Assembly (NCBI RefSeq): GCF_001632365.1
Contig: NW_024468511.1
Span: 487,550-551,549, forward strand
Length of the DNA stretch: 64,000 nucleotides
Direction of reading: 5' to 3'
Source of the DNA: Laetiporus sulphureus 93-53
Taxonomy: Eukaryota > Basidiomycota > Agaricomycetes > Polyporales > Laetiporaceae
Both the position numbers and the translations under genes were made by a program. Positions 36,447 through 48,735 of this stretch are shown here, one piece after another; within the stretch, counting starts at the first letter, position 1, and every line of letters begins with the position of its first letter. Under the pieces are notes generated by a model. The model made no database searches, was not told where the DNA came from, and saw only the letters and a list, made by a program, of their open reading frames with translations.

Positions 36447-37795
36447 CTACCGTGAAATCTTAGCACTGGCCTCTTTATGGATCTCCAGGCCAGGTGGTGC
36501 ACCCAGCATATCCTTAATGCCACCATACAGCAAGAACTGGCCAGACACGAGACCCGCAGTCATGATCATCCTGGGACCAAGTCCTGCGAACAGACCGCGG
36601 AAGCCAGCCTCCCGCGCGAGCACAGTCAAGCGATACGCCATCGACCCCGAGGGACCGTGCCCCTTGTTGATCCGCGAGAGAAGGGTGTCCGCAGGCTTGC
36701 AAAGTTGACATATGACTTGAGCACATCCACACAACACGCGCAACACCGAACGGCGCTTACCTGGCTGAGGATGGCGGCGGCGAAACCAGCGATGATTCCA
36801 CTTCCGAGCGAGATGGCAAATTTGTTGCCTCCGCTCAAGTTTCTCCGCGTCTCGTCGGATATACTACGGAATACCAGTTCGTGGCAGTACTCGTTCACCG
36901 TGAACTGGCCAATCGCATACGGGATCTGTCTGGCGGACATATGAGGGTAAGATCAACAATGAGTACGCCAAGAACTTATGGGGAACGTACTTGCAGAGGA
37001 TAGGAAGGAAGCCCGCATATAGCCCCTGGAACCCCTCTTCCCGCGCAAGGCGCATGAAGCCCGTAGTCAAACCAGATGCATAATGACGCTCGGAGACGAG
37101 CCGTATGCGCGTCGCCTCCAGCGGAGTCAACATAATGTCTGCAAAAAATCTGTACAGGGCGCGTCCACGTCACAGGAGGGGTGTTAAAAGCGGCAATGTG
37201 CGTACTCTGCCACGCTGGATGCGCCGAGGTATATCGCTGTGCGATGCCGGACCGCAGCCTCCTGGCTGCCGGCGATCTGCACAAACTGCTTCTTCCAGTA
37301 CTCGTATCCGGAGAACTTCGCCCCTCCCTACCGGTACATCATGTGTCAACGCAGTCAAGACGGGTGTCCCACTGTATTCGATAGAGCAGGCATACCTGAA
37401 CAAGGTACCCAACGGCAGTTGGTCCGAAACCTGTAAGAAGTGCGGCAGCACCCTCATTCTTGACGATCAAGCGTCCACCTGAGAGAAGCGAACAGCCTTG
37501 GAGGGCAGGGTCTATCTGAATACGCGTCTTAATGACATCTATCGCTGGGGAGAGAGTCAGTTCAGTCATTTGCGACCGACAGTCATCAAGGACGCACGCG
37601 TCATGCCGCCATGTGTGACACTGTGAAGAACATGTGAGTCGTGTCGTATATGCTGTCTTGTCGCGACGTACGTGCAACATAGTGCTCCTGCGAGGATGTC
37701 AGTGCCAATTCAATACATAATCTTGGACGTGCCGACATACCTGCAAGAAAGAAAGACGAGTAATCCTTCACCGTGAACTGAGGTATGGTCGTCAT
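36447..37795 (-). CDS. Mitochondrial phosphate carrier (Pic2/Mir1, SLC25)
   Basis: This inner-membrane carrier imports phosphate into the mitochondrial matrix for ATP synthesis. Three carrier repeats are visible, each with the SLC25 signature. The first is TPIDVIKTR, reassembled across an intron from MTP- and -IDVIK. The second is PLEATRIRL and the third is QPADTLLSRIN. The N-terminal exon is MTTIPQFTVKDYSSFFLAG, and small exons give ALCCT-VTHGGM. The segment PYAIGQFTVNEYCHELVF is typical of the phosphate carrier. The protein ends HKEASAKISR with the stop at 36447. It could be the Pic2 type, which also moves copper in yeast; sequence alone does not decide. Confidence 0.92.
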
Positions 37796-38421
37796 TCTCT
37801 AAGGCCCCGTTTAGAGGCAATCTCTTCTATGGGTATAGATGGCCTGGCAGTCGCAGGCAACAATACTTTTGACACACTGACGATTACGTAGGGTTTTATA
37901 GGGTTCGGAGACGGATCCGGTCGGTCAGCGAAGCTATGTGAGAGGTCGCTGAGCGCCACGAACGCGCACTTGTGGCACCACCAGCCATATCGGCGCCGAT
38001 ATGCATGGTGCTCTATTTGACGTCACTCGCTGCGACGCGGTCCCGTGTCGCGCGTATCCCGCGTCTGACCGCCGCCGAAAACTCCCACGCTTCTCTCACC
38101 CGATTTCACACGCGCCACCTAGAGGACATCGACGCCCGCGGGATATCGAACAGGAATTCCTAGAGGATCATGCATGCTACCACTGGCGACGCAAGCATAT
38201 CGCAAAGGCACAGGCTATAATAACAGGTGATATTCCGGAATGCGATGCAAGTTCAATTATTGAATAAGTAAGCTGATAAAAGTCTGTAGTCTTGGAACGA
38301 AAATGGCATGAAAGAGCTGCAATGCATATGCGGCGGGAATTATCTTGCGTGCCGGTCAGAATCATGAATACTTGCGTATCGTATGCATCCAAACGATGCT
38401 GCGCGCGATGGACGCGCTAAC
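37796..38421. other. Intergenic, no gene seen
   Basis: This region is upstream of the phosphate carrier and downstream of the SH3-like gene. Only short unsupported ORFs occur. It should hold the carrier promoter. Confidence 0.45.
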
Positions 38422-39438
38422 TTAACCAGATTTCAGTTGGTCGAGGAGTCGGTTTTTGGACCAGTCGTCTGGGTTCACCGCATCTTGATGCTCCTCCCAA
38501 CCCGCCCACCACCATTCCTTCTCGCCCTCCTCATCCGACCCCAACTCCTCCTGCTCCTCGGCTGTGCCATAGTAAGCCTCTACCAGTGCCTGCGAGGGAT
38601 ATCTGAACACGATTGGTCGTTCAACTTGCGCGAAACCCACAGACTTCCGTGGCCGTTGTACTTTAGGCTCCGCCGCATACATGGACCGCTCGTACAAGTC
38701 CTCGCCGCCGCCGTCGTCGTAGTCATAGTCGTCAACCGAGTAGAAAGGGAGCCGCTCCGAGAACGGGATACACCGATCGTGGCTATGTGCAAGAGCCTGC
38801 TCGTCGCGAGCAGATATGTTGGAGTCTTTTCCAGAGGATCTTCTGTAGAGGCTCCTTTCAGCGGGGCAAGTCGCCTGTGCAGGGTGTGAAGACGTATTAG
38901 CCGGACGTCCGGCCATCTCCAGATTGCAGTCAACACCACGTACCGCTTCGTTGAACTCCATGTTCAACCTCGCAAGTCTTTCTAGCGCGCCCTCCACGTT
39001 CCACCTCGGCAGCAGCCCCACGTTGTCCGTGTCGAGTGCGCGCACTCTGAGTGCATGGTCTCCCACCTCGTCCAACACCACCACACGCGCGCCTGTATTC
39101 ACTTGTATTGGCTCGTTCCTGAATGGAGGGCCTACCATCGAGCCGGGTACTGGGAACGTCTCCATGACGTAGTGGACACCTGCAGCGGCATCGGCGGCGG
39201 CCGTCTCCCATGTGAGGGTGGGCGTGAGGGAGGGAGAGGCGGGCTCGAGCGGAGATAGCGGCGAATCAGAGTCGAATGAGGACGACGGGGAGACGAGCGA
39301 AGGCAGGAAGGAGTTGTTCTCCGCGTCGTTGCGCCAGTTCAAAAAGCTTGATGAAGAAGAGCCGTCGAGCGCCGGATGCTGAAGAATGGTGATCGGGCGC
39401 GACGTTGAGGAAGAAGGAGTAGAGTCGTCCGGAGACAT
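38422..39438 (-). CDS. SH3-like protein with a PP1-docking-like motif, function unknown
   Basis: This is an intronless ORF. An in-frame Met at 39561 exists, but the Met at 39438 (MSPDDSTPSS) is the more likely start because the upstream 41 residues look like leader. The N-terminus is Ser/Pro-rich and probably disordered. Residues around GARVVVLDEVGDHALRVRAL followed by GLLPRWNVEGALERLARLN resemble an SH3 fold. Towards the C-terminus is RKSVGFAQVE, which fits the RVxF protein phosphatase 1 docking pattern, then an acidic, Trp-rich tail (EKEWWWAGWEE). I do not recognise a named family. A signalling adaptor role is a guess. Confidence 0.72.
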   Translation of the reverse strand: MSPDDSTPSSSTSRPITILQHPALDGSSSSSFLNWRNDAENNSFLPSLVSPSSSFDSDSPLSPLEPASPSLTPTLTWETAAADAAAGVHYVMETFPVPGSMVGPPFRNEPIQVNTGARVVVLDEVGDHALRVRALDTDNVGLLPRWNVEGALERLARLNMEFNEAVRGVDCNLEMAGRPANTSSHPAQATCPAERSLYRRSSGKDSNISARDEQALAHSHDRCIPFSERLPFYSVDDYDYDDGGGEDLYERSMYAAEPKVQRPRKSVGFAQVERPIVFRYPSQALVEAYYGTAEEQEELGSDEEGEKEWWWAGWEEHQDAVNPDDWSKNRLLDQLKSG

Positions 39439-41626
39439 GCTTGGTACAATCGATCCAAGAACTTGGTGGCGAGGCAGCTTTCTATCAGGTCGGAAGGTGA
39501 GCAGCAGTGCGGTGAGTGTTGATGCGTCGTCACAGATAGCGGATGAGGTGAAGGGGGGCAAGATAACTCTCTGGGAATCTCTTTATAATCCTAGCCAGAC
39601 GCAGTTCCCGAGACGGCGTTCTATCAAGGAGTCGGGTCTATTTGCCTCGAATCACGAAAGAAGGGCGCGGTACAGTGCAGCGCCGCGCCTCACAGAGGCT
39701 CCGAGCTGTCTTCTTAGTGCCGCTCACTGCAATCCAGAGAGTTCGCGTCAGGGCACGCTGCTCGCCAGTGCGCAAGACGCTCAAAGTTATAGTCTCCGCG
39801 CAGGCGGTGCAGGAAGCACACGGGCAGAGCGATACGTATGCGTTTGGACACAGCTGGGAGCTGTACAGATTGGCTTTGGTCAGCACTGCGGGTCCGCTGA
39901 TCATCGACTCTCTCGCGAAACTGCCGTCACGGTGATGCCTCCATGCGGCCACCTTTCCCACGTCCATAACGGGTAGGTTGACGCCCTCTTCTGGCCACAA
40001 AAATGTGGCGCGTGGCGGCCGGTGGCTCCCTTGCTGCTCATCTGTCCTCAGCAGCCATGCAGCTCCTCATTTCTAATGGCATGAATAATCTCATAAGGCG
40101 GTTTATTTTGATAACTTGTCACTTCACAGTCTCATGTCCTGTTAGCGGCGGGACGCCCGTCAAATGCCGACGCGGCACGGTGGCCACGTCAGACTGCTGC
40201 AATGCCCGATTCCTCGGGGTTTCATTGCAAGCTGGCCAATGACGAGACTGATGCGCGGATCGCGGATGACCGATATCGCCTTACTCAATGTTCGACTCGA
40301 TGCAGTGGCGATGCGAGTCGGTTCAGAAGAGCGCGATCGGAATATCGCGTACCAGCGGAGACAAACGATCTGGCTGGCACACCACTGCAGGAGACGAGCC
40401 ACCCGCATTGCTGCAGGGGTAGAAGAACTCAGGATGAGGACAATGAGGTGCGTCCCGAGGAGTAACAGCCTGCGGAGGAACCGAACGAATCGGCAGAGGA
40501 GCAGGACCGGCGGGGATCGAAGCACAATACTGGAGAGTTTTACTCAGAGAGGTGCACCGATACCGCTTTCTGTACAGGAAGTCCAAGCAGAGCTACAGCA
40601 AGAGTAGTTGCCGGCCAACGAGATGCAGTCGCAGCCAGAGGCATCTGCAGCAGCAGGACAGCTACACGCAGTATCTGAGCGATCCGCGCGTCCCCCTTCA
40701 TCCGAGACCTCGTTCGCAGCCGCGTACGGCAAATCAAGCGAAGCTGTTGACGCACAGGGCAACACGAAAAAAGACGGCGGTGTCGCCACAGACGTCGCCA
40801 GAGAGCACGCTCGGACCTGGTACGCCTGAGACGGATGATTCACGTTCATTCCGCGGCGGAAACTCTTCGATGGCAAGCGAAGGTACGAACGTCAACGTAA
40901 CAGGTAAGTCTAGCGGATTAGCGTCGACCGGTAAGAGCTTCGCGAGGACGCTGAGCAAGAGAGTCAGAGCGAGCTATGGCAGATGTGCATATTATCGGGA
41001 GACACGAGACCTTGAGATGGCAGTGGCTTTGTCGCAAAGTAGAGCGTGCAGAGACAGAACACGCGTCTCAACTTTCTTCATCAGGTCTGTCGTAGTGTTC
41101 CGATATCCGATAATGAACGAAAGCCCTTTGTGCCAGTATTACTTGTACTGTCTAGTCTAGTAAGCGCACCCTGCCGTATCTTTGCAGAAGCCAGCTATGT
41201 TGGTGTTTAACCCGGCACAAGGAGTGGTCTGTCGACGAGGCATATATTTCTCGCGCCCCATGATTGTGAAGCAGTGAGGTTAAAAGATATAGCGAAAGAA
41301 ATAGAAAGAAAGTACAAGCATTCAGAAAGTGGGGATGTAGTCCTACGTGCTTGTGATGAGCAAAATGACATTGTCAATCGTGTACGCATATCCGTAGATC
41401 TATGGTCCATCGTCATCGCAGAGCTTATTCAGTTGTGAACTGATCGCGAAGATGAACACCTAGATGAATGCATGACTGGTGGAAGTACAAGATCGGAGAA
41501 TAGCAAAAGACTTACATTTTAAACTCCGAATTCGCTCAATACGCGTACAGATACAAACATTTTGCTCTCAACCACTAATCACTACCACCTCGTCATCACC
41601 TATCTTACAACATCGCTAAGCCCGTC
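39439..41626. other. Stretch without a recognisable gene
   Basis: About 2.2 kb holds overlapping ORFs of 100-200 codons on both strands. The only coding-like signal is a plus-strand frame at 40164-40829, listed separately. The left end should contain the promoter of the SH3-like gene. Confidence 0.4.
40164..40829 (+). pseudogene. Possible decayed ORF, interrupted by one TAG
   Basis: A single frame stays open for about 222 codons except for a TAG at 40605-40607. Sequence after the stop (NEMQSQPEASAAAGQL and an Ala/Ser-rich run) has a protein-like composition. A second frame is open from 40552 to 41160. No family is recognised. It could equally be chance in a GC-rich stretch. Confidence 0.2.
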
Positions 41627-43663
41627 ATGCCTTCTACTGAAACATCCACACACCACCAATCACCTCAGTCCTCAACCGTGTCTGATATCAAGCTGTCCTA
41701 CGTGATCCTGTTCGAAGACGCTATCATCGGCATCAGCACGATTGGCGTTGACGGCTCCTGGGATTTCGCGCAAGTCTGTGACAAAATCTGCGAGGAGGAG
41801 AAGTTCCCTTTGGAGTATCATAAGATTGCTCCTTCTGAGATCTTTATGTATGTTGTGAGTTGTCCTCTCATCATCGCGATGGCGCCACTCTGACTCCCAA
41901 GCATCAGCCTTCAGAAATGAGCGCTATTACACCTGACACCATGCTCGTCAAGACGAGTATCGCAGGCTTGAAACCCATGTTTCCATTGTGTAAAGTCGGC
42001 ACTAAATTTCATCAACTGAACCCGGATGACATGTTGGTTCATCTTGTGCTCGTGGCGTATCCTATAGGTGAGTCATTTCGCAGACAGCCAGATGGTCCAT
42101 TAACATCAGATTCGTCGTCGATAGCCACCTCGCAACGGAAACGACCGAGAGAGGATGAGGACTTGGACGACGCAGGAGTTTCAAAAAAATTCTTCGAAGG
42201 ACCAATGATCACCTCGTCGCCTTCTACCGTCGCGTCATACGAGTTAGTCAAAGAATTGCAAGCGAACCGGGGTTACCGTATCGCCAATGACCGTCCGGCA
42301 ATGGATGTCGGAGCACCCCCCATCGCACTCTTGTACCATGGATTCGGACGCTTTTTTGACTGCATGTCCAGTGATTCAACAGATCCCACTGATGGCGTTG
42401 ATACCCACAGACTCGAAAAGGCCGTCGACACGTTCAGCGCCGCAATGTGCAAATATTATCATGACGAATTTGACCGCAGGGACGTAGCCCTGCCTCTTTT
42501 AGATGATATTTTCAATTCTCATTCCGAATCACATAAGCTCACTCCGCTTGCTGCCGCAATGGTCTATCAGGAGCGCCGCTCTGATGGGCATGCATTCGGA
42601 CCACTCGGTGCGATCGAGATGATCGTGGAAGTCAAGAATGAGTTGTGCGCTTCGGATTCTGACCCGGAGATACTACTCGCTGCGCACTATACTCAGTCGC
42701 TAATGAAAGAAGCTCGGAAACATACCCCATATTCTGTGTTCCCCGCGTTAGGTATAACACTGTTAGGCAAGCAACGCGCTTCTGGCTCATTATCCTCCCG
42801 AACTGATTGCTATTACAGGATCAAGCGTCGGCTTTTATGCGCTAGCGTTGGTGGATAGGACAAAATTGGTGGCGCTGACGCCGCTGTATTGCTTGTCCAC
42901 CGACCTCGAAGACTACTGGACGAGGCCTGCTCTGTTAAAAGCATTCCGGAGTGCTTGCATCCTTCGTTTTCATATTCACAACGACAATCAGCAGTTCATG
43001 ACGATAAGCAATCCGCTACCTCTGCAGAGGTATCTGCCATACGTCAGAGAGGTCGCTGCGTGGCCAGCCGATACTACAGGGAAAGTCCTATCTATCACTC
43101 TACGAGAGTCTGCCCACCAAGGAGCGACCATGCAGTATCCGAATCGATTCATCTATGTTGGCACTGCGAAAGGGGTCCCGGGGAAAGTTCTGGTCAAGTT
43201 TACCCACTCCTACTTTGTGCAGCTGCATGACTTTTGCGCCGCACGGGGTCACGCACCAAAGTTGCTGGGCTACGGCGTTGTTCCAGGGGGTTAGAAAGTT
43301 GTAGTAATGGAGTGGATCGACCACGACGCACGTACCCTACTCGATCACGCTCCCGCGCACTTGTCGACCTGGTCGAAGGATCTCAAGAAGCTGGCGAACG
43401 ACTTCCATGCGCATGGGTGGGTGCACGGTGATCTCCGGGCGGCGAACCTGATTGTCCGCAAAACCAAACCGGAGCAGGTGCAACTCATCGACTTCGGCTG
43501 GGCCGGAGATCTCAATGCAGGACAGGTTCATTATCCAACTACACTCCTCAACGAAGAATTGACGGATGGCGAAGACCCGAACGACTTGCTGATCACGAAG
43601 GAACGTGATGATCGCGTGCTTGCAAATACGTTGAGTACGCTGGAGCAATTCTGGAGCCATTGA
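41627..43663 (+). pseudogene. Crinkler-like header plus protein kinase domain, broken by an in-frame TAG
   Basis: Three exons join in frame, with introns at 41855-41907 and 42752-42818, spanning about 639 codons. The N-terminal part (SYVILFEDAIIGI ... IAPSEIFMYV) resembles the ubiquitin-like header of Crinkler-type proteins. The middle is a variable region. The C-terminus is a kinase fold: a beta-strand with VLVKF, hinge VVVMEWID, catalytic loop HGDLRAANLI and DFG in LIDFGWAGD. A TAG at 43292-43294, codon 516, stands just before the hinge. The frame is open on both sides and the active-site motifs beyond it are intact. The stop is therefore recent decay, a sequencing error or a truncated allele. 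Kinase-like proteins of this type are abundant in Agaricomycetes. The header call is less sure than the kinase call. Confidence 0.68.
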
Positions 43664-43888
43664 CAGATGACTTGGGTGAAGTTGGTGCAGCCGCGCCGGT
43701 TACAAACGACGGTCCAGTGGTGCGGCACACCCACGCGAAGAAGGTCGAAAGGTCATATTTTAAGACAGTAATAGGACAGTAGGATATAAGTGCAGGAGCG
43801 TCATACTCTCACATTCGTCCGCTATCCTACATATTGACCGGGGAATTTTGTATGGCCTCCATTTTGCTTCTAATATATTTATATTTCT

Positions 43889-46243
43889 TCAACCACCGGC
43901 CGCTCCTCCAACCATCTTTCGCCACCCCAGCATCCCACCCCAACACCGCCACATGCGGTCGAGCACACGAAGCTTCTCCGCGCGCCCCAAAGCAGAGTCT
44001 TCCAAGTCGGTAACGTCCTCCAGGAACCCTTCGCGCAGACGCGAGTTCGCAGGGAGGCACTGCTCGGCGTACGTGCGTAGGTGGCTGACCGAGAGCAGGA
44101 GGAGCCCCGATGTCAATGGTGGGATCGAGGGCTGCGGAGTCTCACGCAGCCCAGGTATGTGGCCTTGCGTCGACTGCGGCTGCGCGATGAGAAGACGCTC
44201 GATTCGGCTTTGTAATGAAGACAGATAACTACATGAGTATAGCTGTATGTCGCAATTACAACGAGCTTACCGGACTTTGAGCCAGACGCGTGCCCTCCAC
44301 TTTTGCCCACCGTAGCGCCCCCTGCCACGGCCTCCCACCCAGATGCTCCGGAGGTACCCGGCGAACGCATACACGATCGCGAGCGCCGGAGCCACGCCGA
44401 CAAAGGCGAACGTCAACTCTTGCGATTTGAGCAGCTTATCGATGCCCGATAGTGCTTGGTCGATGTCGACCTAGTATGAATTACGAGAGAGTCTGAGATT
44501 GAGTGTGCTTAGTGCAGACGCGAGTCGAAGTCAATGCTGACCTTGGCCTTCTGAACCTGAATGAAGAGCGTTCGCAGAAGCGTTCCGCCCACAGCTGACT
44601 TCAAGGGGTTCTTGATGTCATCTTCGTAGATCTGCATGACGGTGGTGAGGTCCCCGAGCTGGATCTGTTGCGAGAGCGCTGCCATCTGTACTGCATCGTA
44701 GTTGAGCTTCTCCTTAGCCAGGGCGAGCGCCATGCGCTCCAGTGACTGCATCATTTCATCAGCGAGCAAAATCGGGGTTGTGAATACAAATTCATACATC
44801 CAAGTCCGCTTTGACGCTTTCCCTGTTGACGATCATCCCGCCATCCGCACGAGCACGGACGGTGTTCACGACGCCCTTCAAGGGGTTAAGCAGCCAGTCT
44901 TCCCAGAACCCACGTGCAGTCTCGAAGGCCTCGACAGCCATCTGGTGCAGCGAGTATCGCGACGCATACGTGCGTTGGATGAGGTACAGCACAAGCGGAG
45001 GCAGCAACACCAAGCGGGGCCACAGGAGCGTTAAACGCGAAGGTCGAGTCAGGTTACGCGCCTTCATCTCGGAGACGTGCCTGAGCGCATCGGTGGCCTC
45101 AAGCTCCACCGCCACGGCCTCTAAAGAGTCCATAAGGTTGAGATCGGCGGCCTTCGTGCCATCATTTACACTTTCCCCCTTCACGACCAGTTGGAAAGCT
45201 GCGGCAAACTCTGCTATCCTGGCGAGGCCTTGCTCTGGCGACTGCTCCTCGATGCCCGACGCGAGCAGATCTCGCAATTGGGATAGTGTCCCCAGTGTTT
45301 CTGCTTTTTGATCTCTGAGCCGCCTCAGTTCGTGATGCTTGAACCTACACTCGCCCCTGGTAAGCTCCAGAGGGAGTAGCGCGACCGATGTGAACCCGCG
45401 AGCAAGATTGACGAATGTCTGAGCAAAGACTGAGAATGCTGACTCGAAGCTGCGACGTGGTGAGTGCGCGAAGGCGGATGCGGATGGAAACCGGCCGATG
45501 GTCAAAGCGATGCTGTAGGGCTGGTAATGGAGATGAGGGAAGAGAGAGATCGCCAGCGCATTTGGGCGGAGGACTCCATTTGATGGAAACAGCTGTCGCA
45601 GAGAGGAGGGCTTCAGCGTGGAGGGACGCAGAGGAAGATGACGCTTTTGGAGTGCGGCCAGTATGGTGTTAGAGAAGTTGACTATTCGCGACGGAAATGC
45701 TGTGGGAAAATACTTCAGCTCAGCTTTAGTTCTGGGAAATCAAACTGGGAGGACACTGCTCGAGAGTTTGAGTGGCCAAGAGTCATCATGGTGCAGAGAA
45801 CGCGCAGTAAAGGAGCAGAGCGTGTCCTTGTATGAGAATGAGACAGAACACGTACTCTGTAACAGATATAAGCCAACGCTACTTGAGGAACGCTCCACAT
45901 CAGCCCACCATTCAAGCTCATCCTCCACATGCATCGCTTCCTCAAGCGTGATGCTCAATGCCCTTCCATACAGCTCGACCGCAACTTTGCCGAGGACAAC
46001 TCTGCGCAGAACAATCTCCTCTTCATCCGGCTGCGTCAGGGACTGGGTCTCAAGACCGCGCAGAGACTCCAGGCAGCGCCTTGTCTCCTGCAGAGAGGCC
46101 GACTGGTTGATGCTCAGAAACGCGGCGCGCAAGGAGTCCTTGGTCGGACTCTCCGACGCGTCCACTGGAGAGCTCGGTGCATTGGCCGGCTGGACAATCC
46201 TCTGGGACAGGTCGTGAGTGATATGAGAGACGAAACTAGTCAT
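43889..46243 (-). CDS. NCA2: Nca2-like protein (nuclear control of mitochondrial ATPase)
   Basis: Nca2 is a mitochondrial membrane protein that in yeast affects expression of ATP synthase subunits Atp6 and Atp8. The first exon starts MTSFVSHITHDL and contains an ELYGRALSITLEEA segment. The next exon holds ILAALQKRHLPLRPSTLKPSSLR. The large exon carries the family region with RLTLLWPRLVLLPPLVLYLI (membrane segment), then FWEDWLLNPLKGVVNTVR, SLERMALALAKEKLNYD and the TTVMQIYEDDIKNPLKSAV block. A second membrane segment, LTFAFVGVAPALAIVYAF, precedes a basic stretch. The C-terminal exon has LLLLSVSHLRTYAEQCLP. Stop TGA is read at 43889. Motif order and length agree with NCA2. Confidence 0.88.
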
Positions 46244-48735
46244 GGCACGAGAAAGCTCAGCAGCACATTATTTATGATTGAATTCTGGGAGATGTACGGA
46301 CTCTTGTGAGTCGCGTTGCGCGCCACAAGCATCCCAGTTGATCAACTGACCGACCGCTTATGGCAGGTGTGCATGTTCAACGTTTCGCCAACCTGACAAT
46401 TTTATCCATAAAACGTCGTATTCCGGCATAGCTCTAGCTACTGCTTTTTTAATTATACAGATTCAACATGAGAAGAATAGTAATGGCAAGAGTTATTACA
46501 TTGTGCTTATGCTTCTAATCACAGTAGTAGCGATGGTTTGAGGCGAAACTCGCTCACCGACTGGAGCAACGTGGCGCATACTAGCAATCATCATCAATAC
46601 GTATGCGAAAGCAGACATCGAGGTTGCAACGAACCACCTCCCACAGCGATAAAGTCTCCTTGACGAATCAGCTAGACAAGGTTAACATGCATAATGCTAA
46701 TGGATCTTTAAGACGTAGACAGCGAGATCAGCTCCATAATATTGTGGGAGAGACTTACCCATTCCTCCTGATCAGCTGCTGTGAGCAAAACAAGTACTCG
46801 CAAAGAGCACGAAAGGCAAAAAATTTCAGCGCGACAGCCCAGAGTAGTCTGAATCGAGTTCCGCAGAAGGGCCGAACGAGTCAGCAACCTAATATGCGGG
46901 CCGCGAAGTGCACTGAAGGACGGGCACTTGCGTTGTCGTCGCAACTACTCTCCTCGTCCATCTCCCAGGTACAACAAACAGGATACATGTCATGATCATG
47001 ATCTTAATGCTTGCTTGGTGGCATTCTCTGAGCGAGACCACCGAGAGATACAATAGAGAGGAGACGCCAACGTGAGGAGGTAGACGTGCCCGCCCGATAA
47101 GAGGGACATATTCCATGGCCAGCAATGGTCTCATCTTCGACCACGCTGGGTCTGAGACCACCGATCGTCTGCCAACCTTTTTCGTTCGGCTAAGCAGAAC
47201 GAACCGCACACGAGCGGGACACAGACAGTATCCGACTCGTGGGGCCGTGTTTCTGGTGCGTCGCTCAGCCAATTACGGCCAGGCACAGCTAGAGCCTGTG
47301 GGGGATGATGAAGGAATGGAAGCCGGGTGGAAATAGAGTACTCAGACCTTAGCCCGCTCGCGAGCGTGGACGGAAAGACGCGTCCTGTGCGGTGCGAGCC
47401 TCGCGGCTTTGGACTGTCGCGGCTGGAGGAGGAAAGCAGAGCTCGCTGCATTCAATACTTCCACGCTGCACTCGTACACCACGTGCGTAATTCCACGCCA
47501 CTTTCCTTGCTTCCGACCAATGGCCCAGTGGTATCAATCATAAGATGACTGAGGGAATGAACCATTCCTGGCGTTCTGGGAGTCAAGAGCAGGGAAGAAG
47601 AAAATCGCGCGGGACAAGAAAAATGGAGTGAAAAATATAAGCCTACCTGATGTTCGAACACCGTTTCCCATTTCCTACACCCTAACTATCCACACCCTAG
47701 CCCAGCGATCCGACAGTGGTAGTCCATATGGACCACATGCTTCCCTATAGGTATAACTGCCGTAAGCATAGGCGCCCTAACCACTAGTCCAAGTCGGAGC
47801 AGTCGAGGCTGGCACTTTGTCATATATCATGATTTATTAGAGCACCTTCGGTTTATTACAGCACCACTGGCAAGCGCTCAAAGCATGAATGTAAATTACC
47901 TCAGGTTGTTGCTCCGTCCATATATATCGAACCGTGCAATCGGGCGGGTCCAACCTCGCAGGTGAATAAGATTTATGCTCCTACAGCACTTGCAGCATCG
48001 TTGGTCGTTACGGCGAACCTTGAGAACACACTATGTAATATAATGTGAGTGCTCGGTTAAGTTGCATGGAATGGAGCTCATCAACCTCTCGTTTGCTCTT
48101 GATGTACAGTTCGGGCAATGGGAACCCGTAGGCATTTGCTTCTGGTGAATTACACAAAGCCTTAAGATGTACCTCACTCTACGGCCCAAACTGAACTCCA
48201 ACTGTTCTCACGATCATGGTGACGCATTGCGTCCATCACTCATGTTTAATTGTATCACACATAGAACTGCTTGTGCCTCTCCTCGGCGTTGAATCTCGTT
48301 CACTCCATCCGCATCCCGTTCCATGCGTATGCAGCTCCGCTGCTCCGTCAATTTCGCGGTGCGCTGAACAGTCAAGATTTCCACAATCGAAATTTCTGAC
48401 CTTTGATCTTCCTACTCGCTAGCCACATATTCATCGCAATCTAAAGATATTGTCACTTCAACGCCAAGCCGACAGTTATTTCACAAATACGATATTTGTG
48501 CAATCTAGACAACTCGTGTTCAACATGAACACGTTCCACGACACAACAATCAGCCACATTCATGTCCGCGATAGGTAACGATCAGTGGCCACTGAACCCC
48601 GCGAACATCGGCCACTCGCCGCCTCCGCTAAACCGTGCGAACGAGAGACACAATATAAAAGTGGCCTTCTTCCCCGTTCTCCTCAGTCAGTGAGGCCACA
48701 GCTTCCCGATAGGTGTCTAAAGCTATCTGTCTACT
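46244..48735. other. Stretch without a recognisable gene
   Basis: About 2.5 kb between the NCA2 start and the homeodomain gene. ORFs of 60-130 codons are scattered over both strands without conserved sequence or good introns. AT-rich patches occur at 46.4-46.6 kb and 47.8-48.1 kb. A CCCTAA-like stretch near 47680 is too short to be telomeric. The ends presumably contain promoters of the two flanking genes. Confidence 0.4.

Noticed and set aside
47680..47705. CCCTAA-like sequence resembling telomere repeats
   Set aside because: Only two imperfect units; not an array.
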